Assembly: GCA_947053345.1 (NCBI GenBank) | Contig: CAMRSM010000021.1 | Location: 1 to 64,000, forward strand | Direction: 5' to 3' | DNA: 64,000 nt | DNA from: an uncultured Lachnospiraceae bacterium | GTDB taxonomy: Bacteria; Bacillota; Clostridia; Lachnospirales; Lachnospiraceae | Part shown: positions 29,890-39,554 of the stretch, piece by piece | Position numbering within the stretch: the first letter of the stretch is position 1 | How the letters are laid out: every line of letters begins with the position of its first letter | Program-made: the position numbers and the translations under genes | The notes under the pieces: generated by a model | Databases searched by the model: none | What the model was told of the DNA's origin: nothing | What the model saw: the letters and a program-made list of their open reading frames with translations, nothing else

Positions 29890-31068
29890 CTAATTATACT
29901 GATTATAAAAATCTGTTTTGATTGTAAACGGACAATAGTGATCATACGCTAACTGGTCGTAACTGAAGGTTACAATCTCAGGGAAATTCCCGTGCGCTTC
30001 ATAAAACGATACTTTTTCGGAAGCACGGATATTGGTGAGAACCAAGCGGGCATGCCCGCCATTATCCCTTCTCTGAACAACAGCATCACCGACATTCAGC
30101 TGTCCATAGGAAGCATATAACTCTGCTTGATTTACACTTTGGGAAAGAGTGGCATTCGCGGGAATTGTATAAGCACCCACCTTTTCAAACTTCGAGGAAT
30201 TTGCATCTTTTATTTCATCCCATAATTTAGATGTACCAAACGTGTTTCTACCATTCACAGGAAGATTCCAAGCCCAACAGATAAGGCCGGTACAGTCAAT
30301 TCCATATTCGCACCAATAACAACCGTTATCCCGAAGCTCAAACGTATAAAAACCGCTCGTCTCCCATTTATCATGATAAGACAAAAATTCCCTTACGGTA
30401 CAGCGGTTTTTCTGCGTATACGGCAACCCCCTCAAAGTAGTTCCTTTCCCCACCTTCGTTCCGTCATTCAGAATGAAAGCATCCTTTGTCACCCATTCCA
30501 CCGAATACATTTCATATGCCCGGCTCATCACCGCCTGCATCTGCGGACCCGGAACGGAACATGGGGAGACTTCCCCTTCGCCGGAGAGCATCGCCTCGAT
30601 CATTGCTTCAAAATCAAAATATGCATTCACCGTTACCGGAATCCCAACCTCCAAAGAACCATAGCGAAGCCGGAGCTCTGTCATCCCCTCCCCGACACCA
30701 TATATCCTCCCGTTCCGGTAGGAAGCAATCTCTTCATCCCCGGCAGCCACCTCAACCGCATCCGATAAATTTACATACCGGCCATCACCCGTGACACCTA
30801 TGATATCGACATAATCAACACAGGTATTTGTCTCCAGGATAATCTGCGCCTTGGAAGCCAACAGCCCGGATAATTCACAATCCGAGACGGCAAGCGGCAT
30901 ATCCTGTCTGTCGTAATAGTAATAATACTGGGCATACCCTAAAACATCCTCATACTGATCCGAAACCGATACCGCACAACATTTTCTTCCTCTGCCGCAT
31001 TAAGACACATCCTTCCCCAAAAAAAGAAGCATTGCCATAGTCACTACAAAAAAAATCGTTTTCTTCAT
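29890..31068 (-). pseudogene. Broken secreted Ig-like/NlpC-P60-type protein gene
   Basis: The natural start is probably ATG at 31068, behind AGAAGG. It encodes a signal peptide (MKKTIFFVVTMAMLLFLGKD) that ends at an in-frame TAA at codon 23. In the +1 frame the sequence continues plausibly as NAAEEENVVRYRF, then the original frame resumes at QYEDVLGYAQYYYYYDRQD and stays open to 29890. The open part has a bacterial Ig-like (Big_2) domain (ending GVGEGMTELRLRYGSLEVG). An NlpC/P60-like region follows with Cys in GIDCTGLICWAW and His in NGGHARLVL, as for a wall-peptide hydrolase. The arrangement suggests two compensating frameshifts or a nonsense mutation. A sequencing error cannot be excluded. 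Confidence 0.65.
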
Positions 31069-31241
31069 AATGAACCTTCTTCAAGACAACATATTTGTTT
31101 GTTATCAAAATAAAACCTTCCTGCTTTCGCACTCTATCTTTTGTTTTTTCACCCATTTTATTTTACACCCCCCTTACCAAAAAACGAATCACGATAGCAC
31201 TGGAACATACACATCATCCAAGCATGACAAATTGTGCTTTC

Positions 31242-31270
31242 ATTATACAGCGTTATATTATTTTTGTCAA
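31242..31270 (-). promoter_or_regulatory. Perfect consensus sigma-A promoter of the broken wall-protein gene
   Basis: Minus strand: TTGACA, exactly 17 nt, and TATAAT. The leader to the ATG at 31068 is about 165 nt. Confidence 0.8.
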
Positions 31271-31381
31271 TCTCATATTGCCATGTATAATATCGATAAT
31301 CAGGTCAAATATGCAATTATAATTCACTTGGAAGTGAAATAGAATCCACAGCCAAAACCTATCCATCTCAAAAACCAAAAC

Positions 31382-31418
31382 AAAAAGTCTGCCACACCAA
31401 AATTCCATGTGGCAGACT
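31382..31418 (-). terminator. Intrinsic terminator after the two-component operon
   Basis: An 11-bp perfect stem AGTCTGCCACA / TGTGGCAGACT with an 11-nt loop is followed by a T run on the minus strand. Confidence 0.85.
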
Positions 31419-31471
31419 GAAATCCCCATCCCAAAAACAGAAAATACCCATTCATCGCAACGCTCTGGCAA

Positions 31472-32161
31472 TCATACCTTAAACCGGTACCCGACCCCCC
31501 AGATCGTTTCGATATACTGGGGCTTCGATGTATTTACCTCGATCTTTTCCCGGATCTTCTTAATATGCACCGTCACCGTCGCGATATCCCCGATGGACTC
31601 CATGTCCCAGATCTTCTGGAACAGTTCCTCCTTCGTGTACACATGGTTCGGGTTTTCCGCGAGGAAAGTGAGCAGGTCAAACTCCTTCGTCGTAAACGTG
31701 CGCTCCTCCCCGTTCACATAGACGCGGCGCGCTGTCTTGTCAATGCGGATGCCGCGGATTTCAATGATTTCATTCTCCTTCGAATTGGAGCCGATCAGAC
31801 GCTCATAGCGCGCCATATGCGCTTTCACGCGCGCAACCAGCTCGCTTGGCGAAAACGGTTTCGTCATGTAATCGTCCGCGCCAAGCCCAAGCCCGCGGAT
31901 TTTGTCGATGTCGTCCTTCTTCGCCGAGACCATGATCACTGGCACGTTTTTTACCTCACGGATCTGACGGCAAATCTCAAAGCCGTCCACCTTCGGAAGC
32001 ATCAGGTCAAGGATGATCAGGTCAAACTCCTCCGAAAGCGCGCGCGAAAGCCCCTCGTCCCCGCTGCTCTCGATCGCCACCTCAAAACCGGAAAGCTCCA
32101 GATAATCTTTCTCAAGCTCCGCGATCGCGGTCTCGTCTTCCACAATTAAGATTTTGCTCAT
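31472..32161 (-). CDS. OmpR/PhoB-family response regulator
   Basis: 229 residues. Receiver domain with acidic pocket VEDE and phospho-acceptor Asp52 (LIILDLMLPK), the conserved Lys (MTKPFSPSEL), and a C-terminal winged helix (KEFDLLTFLAENPNHVYTKE, TVTVHIKKIREKIE, GVGYRFKV). A transcription factor that acts with the kinase encoded 40 nt upstream. The ribosome site GGAGG is good. The target genes are unknown. Confidence 0.95.
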   Translation of the reverse strand: MSKILIVEDETAIAELEKDYLELSGFEVAIESSGDEGLSRALSEEFDLIILDLMLPKVDGFEICRQIREVKNVPVIMVSAKKDDIDKIRGLGLGADDYMTKPFSPSELVARVKAHMARYERLIGSNSKENEIIEIRGIRIDKTARRVYVNGEERTFTTKEFDLLTFLAENPNHVYTKEELFQKIWDMESIGDIATVTVHIKKIREKIEVNTSKPQYIETIWGVGYRFKV

Positions 32162-32201
32162 TTTATTCCTCCGTTTCCTGCGTTAGTGCCGCAATAAATA
32201 T

Positions 32202-33749
32202 TTATACCTTAATTTTCATGCCCTTAATATGCCTGCCCTTTGGCTCCTGCACCTGCGGCGGCATCTGCTTATGCCCGGCAAGCTTCGGCATGGTAAAATG
32301 AACGGACGTGCCGACCCCTTCCTCGCTCTGTGCCCAGATCCTGCCCCCGTGCTCCTCTATGATTTTTTGGGCAATCGCGAGCCCCAGCCCCGTACCGCCC
32401 TTCCTCGAATTGCGCGACGCGTCCGCCCGGTAAAAACGGTCAAAAATATATGGCAGATCCTTTTTCGCAATGCCGGGACCGTTGTCTGTCAGCTCTACCT
32501 GTACATCCTCCCCCGCGTCGCACAGCCGCACGGTGATTTTCCCTTCCTGCTTATCCATATATTTTACCGAATTTCCGATAATATTATTGATCACCCGTTT
32601 TAATTGCTCCGGATCGGCGGAAACTTTTGTTCCCTGCGGGATTTCGTTCGCAAAATCGAGGTTCAGGTTCTTGACCTCCATGTCAAGCCCAAGCTCCTCA
32701 ATGCAGTCTGTAAAATACTCACTCGCGTCAAGCACCATAAAATTGTACGGGACAGTATTGCTGTCGATCTTTGAAAAAAATGCCAGTTCATCCACAAGCG
32801 CCGACATATCGTTCGCTTTTGTGTAAATTGTCTTTACATATTTTTCCATCTTCTCCGGCGTGTCGGCAATGCCGTCTATGATCCCCTCCGCATATCCCTT
32901 GATTGCCGTCAGCGGGGTCTTTAGATCATGGGAGACATTGCTGATGAGCTCCTTTGAGTCCTGCTCATACTGCAGCCGTTCCTCGATCAGTTCTTTCATA
33001 TGCTGGCGCATCTCGTCGAAATCTTGGCAGAGCTGTCCAATCTCGTCCGCCGGGTCGCCGGAGATCGAATAATTCAGATTGCCGCATCTCATCTCGTTCG
33101 TCGCCATTTTAAGTGTATTCAACGGCCGGATGATCGTGCGGTACAGCCAGATGACCAACACCACCGCCGTGATGCCGATGATCACGATCATGCAGACAAT
33201 GATCTGGATCAGCGAATTTTTCAGCTGAGGCATCAGGACATTCACATCCGTCACGATAAAGATGCTTCCCTCGCTGCCGTCCGAAAAATAAAAGTCCTGA
33301 TGCTTAATCAGCACGGGCTTTTTTTCACCGACATAAATCCCGCCGTCAAGGTCAGTATTGTGTTCGCCAAAAGCAGGGAGAAGACCGGAAACATCGGACA
33401 GTTCCCCCTTCCCGCCGTAGTATACGACCTCGTCGCCCTTGCGGAGCACCAGATACGAATATTTATGGGAAAGTTCGGCGTTCATCTGCTCAATGTTTTT
33501 TATATCCTCAAACTTGCCCGGTTCACGGATTGCCCAGAGTTTGATCTGGTTGTACGCCTCCCGCGTCACACGGTTCAAAATGCGCAGTGGGTTCGTGATG
33601 ACCTGCATCGTATCCGCATCGACATCGTATGTGTGCTGCAATGCCACGCCAAGATACTCCACGATGACCTTACCGCTCAGGCCCATCATCAGGATTGGCA
33701 GCGCTATGATAATGACAAACGCAATTTTCAGTCTTCCTTTCAGATCCAT
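32202..33749 (-). CDS. Membrane sensor histidine kinase of a two-component pair
   Basis: 515 residues from the ATG at 33749, eight bases after GGAGG; an ATG at 33755 is too close to that site. Two membrane helices (about 8-27 and 178-202) flank an extracytoplasmic sensor of about 150 residues. Then come HAMP (about 203-255), HisKA (SNVSHDLKTP, His about 274) and HATPase (INNIIGNSVKYM, DNGPGI, GGTGLGLAI). The kinase gene precedes the regulator gene, so both are made from one transcript. Confidence 0.94.
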   Translation of the reverse strand: MDLKGRLKIAFVIIIALPILMMGLSGKVIVEYLGVALQHTYDVDADTMQVITNPLRILNRVTREAYNQIKLWAIREPGKFEDIKNIEQMNAELSHKYSYLVLRKGDEVVYYGGKGELSDVSGLLPAFGEHNTDLDGGIYVGEKKPVLIKHQDFYFSDGSEGSIFIVTDVNVLMPQLKNSLIQIIVCMIVIIGITAVVLVIWLYRTIIRPLNTLKMATNEMRCGNLNYSISGDPADEIGQLCQDFDEMRQHMKELIEERLQYEQDSKELISNVSHDLKTPLTAIKGYAEGIIDGIADTPEKMEKYVKTIYTKANDMSALVDELAFFSKIDSNTVPYNFMVLDASEYFTDCIEELGLDMEVKNLNLDFANEIPQGTKVSADPEQLKRVINNIIGNSVKYMDKQEGKITVRLCDAGEDVQVELTDNGPGIAKKDLPYIFDRFYRADASRNSRKGGTGLGLAIAQKIIEEHGGRIWAQSEEGVGTSVHFTMPKLAGHKQMPPQVQEPKGRHIKGMKIKV

Positions 33750-33926
33750 CCACATGACCTCCAAAAAATCCCGCAGGTAAAAAACTTTATGGCCGGGCGG
33801 GGGCTTTGTCCTTCCCGCACAGGACGCGCAAGATTTAAAGCGGACCGTGCGGCAATGAAAGCGCCTTTCCCCAACGCAGGACACATTCTGCGATAACAGC
33901 GGTCCTTAGCACGGCATCCCCGCGCG

Positions 33927-33964
33927 TAAAAACAGGCTGCGCGATCATGCCGCACAGCCTGTTT
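33927..33964 (-). terminator. Probable terminator downstream of metK
   Basis: AAACAGGCTG (33930-33939) and CAGCCTGTTT (33955-33964) pair with a further inner GCG/CGC, and on the minus strand a T run follows. It lies about 100 nt beyond the metK stop. Confidence 0.7.
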
Positions 33965-34066
33965 GACGGGATCGCTGAATTGATTACCATAATTATACCA
34001 TAAAGCTCATCCCAATTTACTGTTTTTCGAATTATTTTAACCTTTTTTAAGAATTGCAAATTTTAT

Positions 34067-35257
34067 TTACAGATATTTTTTCAGCACGTCCACCTTGTCC
34101 AGCCGCTCCCACGGAAGGTCAAGGTCATTCCTCCCGAAATGCCCGTACGCTGCTGTCTGCTTGTAAATCGGGCGGCGCAGGTCAAGTGCCTTGATGATTC
34201 CTGCCGGGCGCAGGTCAAAATTCTCACGGATGATGGCAATCAGTTCCTCGTTTGACTTTTTTGCTGTCCCAAATGCATCTACATTCACGGATGTTGGCTG
34301 CGCGACACCGATCGCGTAAGAAAGCTGGATCTCACAGCGGTCACACAAACCTGCCGCCACAAGGTTTTTTGCCACATACCGCGCCGCGTATGCCGCCGAG
34401 CGGTCCACCTTCGTGCAGTCCTTGCCGGAGAACGCACCTCCGCCGTGGCGCGCGTACCCTCCATAGGTATCCACGATAATCTTGCGCCCCGTCAGTCCGC
34501 TGTCACCGTTCGGACCGCCGATCACAAAACGCCCGGTCGGATTGATGTAGAATTTCGTATCCTGATCAATCAATTCTTTCGGGAGTACCGCGTCAAATAC
34601 ATATTTTTTAATATCCTCATGTATCTGCTCCTGCGTCACCTTTGCATCATGCTGGGTGGAAAGCACCACCGCATTCAGGTGAACCGGCCTGCCGTTCCCA
34701 TCATACTCGACCGTCACCTGAGATTTCCCGTCCGGGCGCAGGTATGGCAGTGTGCCGTCCTTGCGCACTTTTGTCAGCTGCTTCGTCAGCTTATGGGCAA
34801 GGGAGATTGGATACGGCATATACTCCTGTGTCTCGTTGGATGCATAGCCGAACATCATGCCCTGGTCACCCGCGCCAATCGCCTCAATGTCCGCGTCGGA
34901 CATCGTGTTTTCTTTCGCCTCAAGCGCCTTGTCCACGCCCATTGCAATATCTTTCGACTGCTCGTCGAGCGCCACGATCACGCCGCAGGTATCACAGTCA
35001 AAACCATATTCCGCATTATCATAGCCAATCTCGCGGATCGTCTCGCGGACGATCTTCTGGATATCCACATAGCCCTTTGTCGTCACTTCGCCCATGACCA
35101 GCACAAGCCCCGTCGTCACTGCCGTCTCGCAGGCAACACGGCTCATCGGGTCCTGCTCCATCAACGCGTCCAGCACCGCATCCGAAATCTGGTCACAGAT
35201 TTTGTCCGGATGCCCTTCCGTCACGGATTCCGACGTAAATAATCTCTTTTCACTCAT
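34067..35257 (-). CDS. metK: S-adenosylmethionine synthetase
   Basis: 396 residues. Joins ATP and methionine to make SAM. Conserved motifs are [51 protein letters not shown] and the ending region DLPWE. Regulation is visible: a sigma-A promoter, a SAM-I riboswitch and a terminator 340 nt upstream, so high SAM should shut it off. The leader between terminator and start codon is unusually long and contains imperfect repeats. Confidence 0.98.
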   Translation of the reverse strand: MSEKRLFTSESVTEGHPDKICDQISDAVLDALMEQDPMSRVACETAVTTGLVLVMGEVTTKGYVDIQKIVRETIREIGYDNAEYGFDCDTCGVIVALDEQSKDIAMGVDKALEAKENTMSDADIEAIGAGDQGMMFGYASNETQEYMPYPISLAHKLTKQLTKVRKDGTLPYLRPDGKSQVTVEYDGNGRPVHLNAVVLSTQHDAKVTQEQIHEDIKKYVFDAVLPKELIDQDTKFYINPTGRFVIGGPNGDSGLTGRKIIVDTYGGYARHGGGAFSGKDCTKVDRSAAYAARYVAKNLVAAGLCDRCEIQLSYAIGVAQPTSVNVDAFGTAKKSNEELIAIIRENFDLRPAGIIKALDLRRPIYKQTAAYGHFGRNDLDLPWERLDKVDVLKKYL

Positions 35258-35340
35258 ATATATTCCTCCGTTTCCGCACTGCCCCTCGCCGGCAGCAACC
35301 TACGGCGGGCAGTGCAAAAGCCGTAAATCACCGTCTTCCC

Positions 35341-35577
35341 TTATTCCCTGGTTTTCCCGCGGCACGGAATGTCCTTGCAGCCGGACAGGGGGAACTTCCC
35401 ATGCCCGCGCGGAATGCATCGCTTAAACCGCAGCATCACCACTCACCCGGAGAATCCATGCCTGCGCGGAATGCGATAAGTTTTCCGGAATGTCCGGCTC
35501 GCGTTGCGGGGAGAACCCCGCCTGCGCGGAATGCGCGCTGCACCGGCAGCCGATTCCCCCGTGCATCCCTGGCATAA
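35341..35577. repeat. Imperfect ~60-bp repeats in the metK leader
   Basis: Three copies of a core close to GCCTGCGCGGAATGCG lie at about 35403, 35460 and 35520, spaced by 57-60 nt. Each is preceded by a GGAGAAcCC/GGAACTTCC-like block, and a fourth degenerate copy lies near 35360. They sit between the riboswitch terminator and the metK ribosome site, so they are in the mRNA leader. I see no known RNA element in them. Confidence 0.6.
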
Positions 35578-35595
35578 AAAGTTTGTCCAAAGACG

Positions 35596-35620
35596 AAAAA
35601 GTCCGCCAAAAGGCGGACTT
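35596..35620 (-). terminator. Riboswitch-controlled terminator of metK
   Basis: The stem AAGTCCGCC / GGCGGACTT with a four-base loop is followed by a T run on the minus strand, directly after the SAM-I aptamer. Confidence 0.88.
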
Positions 35621-35639
35621 GACATTTTGCTTTTCAAAT

Positions 35640-35736
35640 CCCCTTATTGTTCGATCACTCGCTCAACTTGGCACCTTCCGCGTGGGGGTTGCCGGACTTC
35701 ATAGAGTCTTTACTCTCCGTCACTCTGAATAAGAGA
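35640..35736 (-). promoter_or_regulatory. SAM-I (S-box) riboswitch upstream of metK
   Basis: On the minus strand: CTTATTCAGAG, GACGGAGAGT, CTCTATGAAGTCCGGCAACC, AAGGTGCCAA, and the closing AATAAG that pairs with CTTATT. These are the conserved blocks of the SAM-I aptamer in the right order. With the terminator at 35596-35620 it forms a transcriptional OFF switch for SAM synthesis. Confidence 0.95.
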
Positions 35737-35766
35737 AATGTAAACATTATTTAGTTTAATAGCAAC

Positions 35767-35795
35767 ACTATATAACAGAATCCGCGTGTTGTCAA
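35767..35795 (-). promoter_or_regulatory. Sigma-A promoter of metK
   Basis: Minus strand: TTGACA, a 17-nt spacer and TATAGT, about 30 nt before the S-box aptamer and directly after the stop of the upstream hybrid kinase gene. Confidence 0.85.
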
Positions 35796-35821
35796 CTATT
35801 TTTTTATTTTCGGAAAGCCGG

Positions 35822-38800
35822 CTAGCCTGCCAGCTCGGCCCTAAGCTTTTCCGCCGCCGCGATCACTGCCTCAAAATCCACACAGAACCGCTCCCAGTTG
35901 CCGCGGATCAAGGCAATATCCTGCTCCTTTGCCGCCATCTCAAGCACGCGTGCCTCCTCGCCGAAAATCTCGGCTCCAATGGTTTTGGAGGAACTTTTTA
36001 CCGCGTGCACATAGACCGCAAAATTTTTCCAGTCCTCCTTTGCAAGGCAGGCGGCAAGCTTCTCCTGATAGCTATTCCCCTCCGTGCAGTAATCCTGCAG
36101 AATCTCGATGTACATATCCTCCATGTCCATGCAGTGCGTGATCCCCACTGCCCGGTCTATATAAGCGTTCGGGTTCCCCCCCTGATCCGGCATGGCCTGG
36201 CCGGATTCCGCCTGTGCATGAAGCATATGGCTCTCGTTATCCGGTTGTTCTTCCCCCACCCCCCCATCCGCTGCATTCACAGAAGGTTCCCCGGATCCCT
36301 GCGCACTTTCCGCCTGCTTTTCAGATCCTGACGAATCCCTTCCCTGACCGCCGGACTCTGCTGCACTTACTGACCGCCCTCCGGATTCCTCCTGCCCTGA
36401 TTTGGCATCCGCCAAAGATGCTTCCCCGGATTTTTCCGCCGCTTCCTTCATGGCAGCCAGGCGCTCCCGCTCCTTTTCCTCGGTTATGACAAGCTCCTCC
36501 GGCAGATAGGACATCAGCACGATCTCGAGCTCCGCCGCGTCGATCGGCTTCGAAATATAGTCTACAAAACCCTCGCGCAAATATTCTTCCCGGCTTCCCG
36601 CGATCGCGTTTGCCGTCAGTGCGATCACCTTTGTGTCCGAATTTGGGTTATCCTTCTCCCCCCGCAGTTCATGGAACGTCTGGATGCCATCCATCTCCGG
36701 CATCATGTGATCCATGAAGATTAAATGGTATTTCTTCTTCCGCGTCATCTGCAGGCACTCCATCCCGCTCGTCGCCGTGTCCAGCATGATCTCCGTGCGT
36801 TTGAGCAGCCCCTTGACAACCGCCAGGTTCATCGTATTGTCGTCCACTGCAAGCACCTTCGCACTCGGGGCATGGAATGCCTCATGGTACTTCCTCCGGG
36901 AGAAAACCTCATTCTGGTACGCACGCTCCAGATTGCCGACCGGCCCGCGGCTCACCACCTCCTGCGGGAGTGAGAGGAAGAACGTGGAACCCTTCCCATA
37001 CTCACTCTCTACACGGATTTCCCCGCGCATCAGGTCAACCAGGCGTTTCGTGATCGCAAGGCCAAGCCCGCTGCCCTCCACCGTGCTGTTCTTCTGGATA
37101 TCAAAACGGACAAACCTCTGGAACAGCCGCTCCTGATCCTCCCTGCGGATGCCCACACCCGTATCCTGAACCGCAACCTTAAGGACAAAATTTTCATAAT
37201 CGCGCCACTCGCCGTAAGCCGTAAAGGAAATGCTCCCTTCCTTTGTGTATTTTACCGCATTTGTCACCAGATTTGTGATAACCTGGCGGATGCGCATGTC
37301 ATCCCCGACAAGCGTGGACGGAAGGCTCTCGTCAATGCTCACCATCACCTGAAGGTTCTTCTTTTCCGCCCGCTTCTCAAGCAGGTGCACCTCATCGTTT
37401 AACAAAGAAGCAAGCTGATAGGACTTCTCCACAATCTCAAGCTTTCCCGACTCCATCTTCGAAAAGTCAAGAATGTCATTGACCAGGGTGACCAAAAGCT
37501 TGCTGGCGTTTTCCACATTGCCCGCGTATTCCAGCACATGCGGTTCCGTACTCTCCCGCAGGATCAACTGGTTCATACCAATGATGGAATTGATCGGAGT
37601 CCGGATCTCATGCGACATATTCGCGAGGAAATTATTCTTCGTCTGGTTGGTCGCCAATGCTTCCTGTTTTTCGCGCTCCAATTCGACAATATCCTGCCCC
37701 ATCTTCAATACCGCCATGACAAAAAGGAAAAACGAAGCGACCACCAGCACCCTGCTGTGGTTTTCCGCGCGGTAAATCCCGATGATCTCATACACCGTCG
37801 CGGCCAAAAGCCCAATATAACCTATGAAAACAAGAAGGTAGTCCCTGAGTCTTTTATGTAATATATCAAGAATCATCGTGATGCCGGCGGTGAACAGCAT
37901 TGCAAAAATCATCAGATGCATCAGAACCATCGAATCTGAAAAATCAGCCACATGCCCCACATGCAATATTACACAAATAAAAAACACAATCAGGCACGCA
38001 ACCTTCACCGCTTGGTAATAACGCCGGTAGCGCCCCTTTTGTATCCGGTCAAAATATTCCGCAAACGGATACGGTATCAGCCCCGTTGCAAGAAACGCCA
38101 CATCCGACACGGCTGAAATATTATCAAAAAACAGCTGGCGCAGACGGGATTCGCAGAGCATCCACACCGCCATCAGCAAAATACCCCATCCAAGATACTC
38201 CAACGCGAACTGCTTCTTAAACGAGCGGTTCATTGAAATCCCGAGTGCGATCGCTATGATCGAGAACAAAAGCAAAAAGAGTGCCATCCCGACCTGGATC
38301 ACATTCATCCTAAAATATTGCGACCAAAGCTCAATCCGCGCGCCGTAATAAACTTTGCTCAGCATACCGGTAAACCTCGACCCCGTAGTCCACATGACCT
38401 GTATGGGCTTTCCCGCATCCTCCCTGCTGATCTCCGCAAACACGTAGGCACTCGAACTGTATTTCCCGAATGGCATTGTATCCAGTGTCGAAAACTCCTC
38501 ACGCAGTTCCCCGTCAATATATATTTCAATTTCCTGATGAAGGCTGTCCAGACTGATCCAATTCCAATCGTACAGTTCTTGCGGCAGTTGCGCCTCAATC
38601 ACGACCGTCTCCCCGGCGGCGGCCCCCACCCTGCCCGGAAGTTCGACCGGCACCCGCGTCCCGTCCGCAAGGACACGGCTCCACTGCACCGGAAGAACCC
38701 CCGCCTCAATCTCCTCGCGCACGGTCTGCTGCGGGAGCAATATCTGCCCAAGTACAGCATACACAGCAATCAGCCCGACAAAGACCGCAAATACGGTATT

Positions 38801-38848
38801 CAGTATCCATTTCCTATATTTTCCGGAAGTCTTATTTTTTTCTTTCAT
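35822..38848 (-). CDS. Membrane hybrid histidine kinase with receiver and Hpt domains
   Basis: 1008 residues. An N-terminal helix, an extracytoplasmic domain (about 40-170, 7TMR-DISM extracellular type), and about seven membrane helices (182-385) precede the kinase core. HisKA has NMSHEIRTP (His413) and HATPase has LVTNAVKYT, DTGVGI, GSGLGLAI. The receiver has AVDDN and FMDHMMPEMDG (Asp713). A Ser/Gly/Glu-rich linker of about 100 residues leads to a C-terminal Hpt domain (YVHAVKSSSKTIGA, His948). It therefore carries a nearly complete His-Asp-His phosphorelay and lacks only the final regulator. GAGGAAAC precedes the ATG. The signal and target are unknown. Confidence 0.93.
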   Translation of the reverse strand: MKEKNKTSGKYRKWILNTVFAVFVGLIAVYAVLGQILLPQQTVREEIEAGVLPVQWSRVLADGTRVPVELPGRVGAAAGETVVIEAQLPQELYDWNWISLDSLHQEIEIYIDGELREEFSTLDTMPFGKYSSSAYVFAEISREDAGKPIQVMWTTGSRFTGMLSKVYYGARIELWSQYFRMNVIQVGMALFLLLFSIIAIALGISMNRSFKKQFALEYLGWGILLMAVWMLCESRLRQLFFDNISAVSDVAFLATGLIPYPFAEYFDRIQKGRYRRYYQAVKVACLIVFFICVILHVGHVADFSDSMVLMHLMIFAMLFTAGITMILDILHKRLRDYLLVFIGYIGLLAATVYEIIGIYRAENHSRVLVVASFFLFVMAVLKMGQDIVELEREKQEALATNQTKNNFLANMSHEIRTPINSIIGMNQLILRESTEPHVLEYAGNVENASKLLVTLVNDILDFSKMESGKLEIVEKSYQLASLLNDEVHLLEKRAEKKNLQVMVSIDESLPSTLVGDDMRIRQVITNLVTNAVKYTKEGSISFTAYGEWRDYENFVLKVAVQDTGVGIRREDQERLFQRFVRFDIQKNSTVEGSGLGLAITKRLVDLMRGEIRVESEYGKGSTFFLSLPQEVVSRGPVGNLERAYQNEVFSRRKYHEAFHAPSAKVLAVDDNTMNLAVVKGLLKRTEIMLDTATSGMECLQMTRKKKYHLIFMDHMMPEMDGIQTFHELRGEKDNPNSDTKVIALTANAIAGSREEYLREGFVDYISKPIDAAELEIVLMSYLPEELVITEEKERERLAAMKEAAEKSGEASLADAKSGQEESGGRSVSAAESGGQGRDSSGSEKQAESAQGSGEPSVNAADGGVGEEQPDNESHMLHAQAESGQAMPDQGGNPNAYIDRAVGITHCMDMEDMYIEILQDYCTEGNSYQEKLAACLAKEDWKNFAVYVHAVKSSSKTIGAEIFGEEARVLEMAAKEQDIALIRGNWERFCVDFEAVIAAAEKLRAELAG

Positions 38849-38966
38849 GTTTCCTCATTTCTGCACCATTTACCGACGCGAAAAATCATTCATATGGAAA
38901 TAATTATACACTACTTTCCCCAAAAGGAAAATAGTTTTTTCGGAAAAAATAAGTTTCTTACACACA

Positions 38967-38998
38967 GCAAAAACAGGGCTGCAGACACAGCCCTGTTT
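38967..38998 (-). terminator. Intrinsic terminator of the copper operon
   Basis: The 11-bp stem AAACAGGGCTG / CAGCCCTGTTT with a six-base loop, followed by a T run on the minus strand, lies 33 nt beyond copZ. Confidence 0.88.
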
Positions 38999-39030
38999 GC
39001 TAATAACTACATTACCAATCCTCCTGCCCC

Positions 39031-39225
39031 TCACGCGACCGTCGCCGTAAAGCCGATGTCGTCCAGCTCTGCGATCGCCGTCTTCACGCAGTTCTCACAG
39101 CCGTCAACCGTCACCGTTTTTGTTTCCAGATCAATGCTGTGCTTGATGCCTGCCTCGTCAAGTGCCTTTCCGATACGCTCCACACAATGCCCGCAGCTCA
39201 TTTCTTTTACATTCAATGTTGTCAT
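39031..39225 (-). CDS. copZ: Copper chaperone CopZ-like heavy-metal-associated protein
   Basis: 64 residues forming a single HMA domain with the metal site MSCGHC and the family pattern VERIGKALDEAGI and VDGCENCVKTAIAELDDIGF. An extra CxxC (CENC) sits where most HMA domains have none. It carries Cu(I) in the cytoplasm to CopA or CsoR. It is the last gene of the operon, 17 nt after csoR. Confidence 0.88.
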   Translation of the reverse strand: MTTLNVKEMSCGHCVERIGKALDEAGIKHSIDLETKTVTVDGCENCVKTAIAELDDIGFTATVA

Positions 39226-39242
39226 GATCCATACCGCCTTTC

Positions 39243-39539
39243 TTATTTGATAAATTTTTGAATGACCTTTAACAGTTCCTCCACTTTGTCTTCCCTGCCC
39301 TCCCGGATATCCTGCACGACACAGGTCCGAACATGGCTATTCAACAGTTCCCTGCTAAATGCTGTCAATGCCGCACCCGCCGCGGATACCTGCGTCAGGA
39401 TATCCACGCAGTAGGCATCGTTTTCCACCATTCCGCGGATACCACGGATCTGCCCTTCAATGCGGTTGAGCCGGTGCACCAGATCCGTCACCTCCGCCGC
39501 CTCCCGGTGCTTTTTTTGGCAATCACAGATATCTTCCAT
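39243..39539 (-). CDS. csoR: CsoR-family copper-sensing transcriptional repressor
   Basis: 98 residues, all-helical DUF156 family. The N-terminal HRLNRIEGQIRGIRGMV helix and the Cu(I) triad Cys-His-Cys (YCVDIL, NSHVRTC) are present. The apo-protein binds DNA and Cu(I) releases it. A matching operator lies at 41880-41900 upstream of copA, implying autoregulation of the whole operon. An extra N-terminal CDC and His residues are also seen. Confidence 0.92.
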   Translation of the reverse strand: MEDICDCQKKHREAAEVTDLVHRLNRIEGQIRGIRGMVENDAYCVDILTQVSAAGAALTAFSRELLNSHVRTCVVQDIREGREDKVEELLKVIQKFIK

Positions 39540-39554
39540 CCGCCACCTCGCATT

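Noticed and set aside
30950-31156. 68-codon minus-strand frame before and across the broken wall-protein gene
   Set aside because: It overlaps the signal-peptide coding sequence in another frame, the ribosome site is poorly spaced, and the product has no recognisable domain. A leader peptide cannot be fully excluded.
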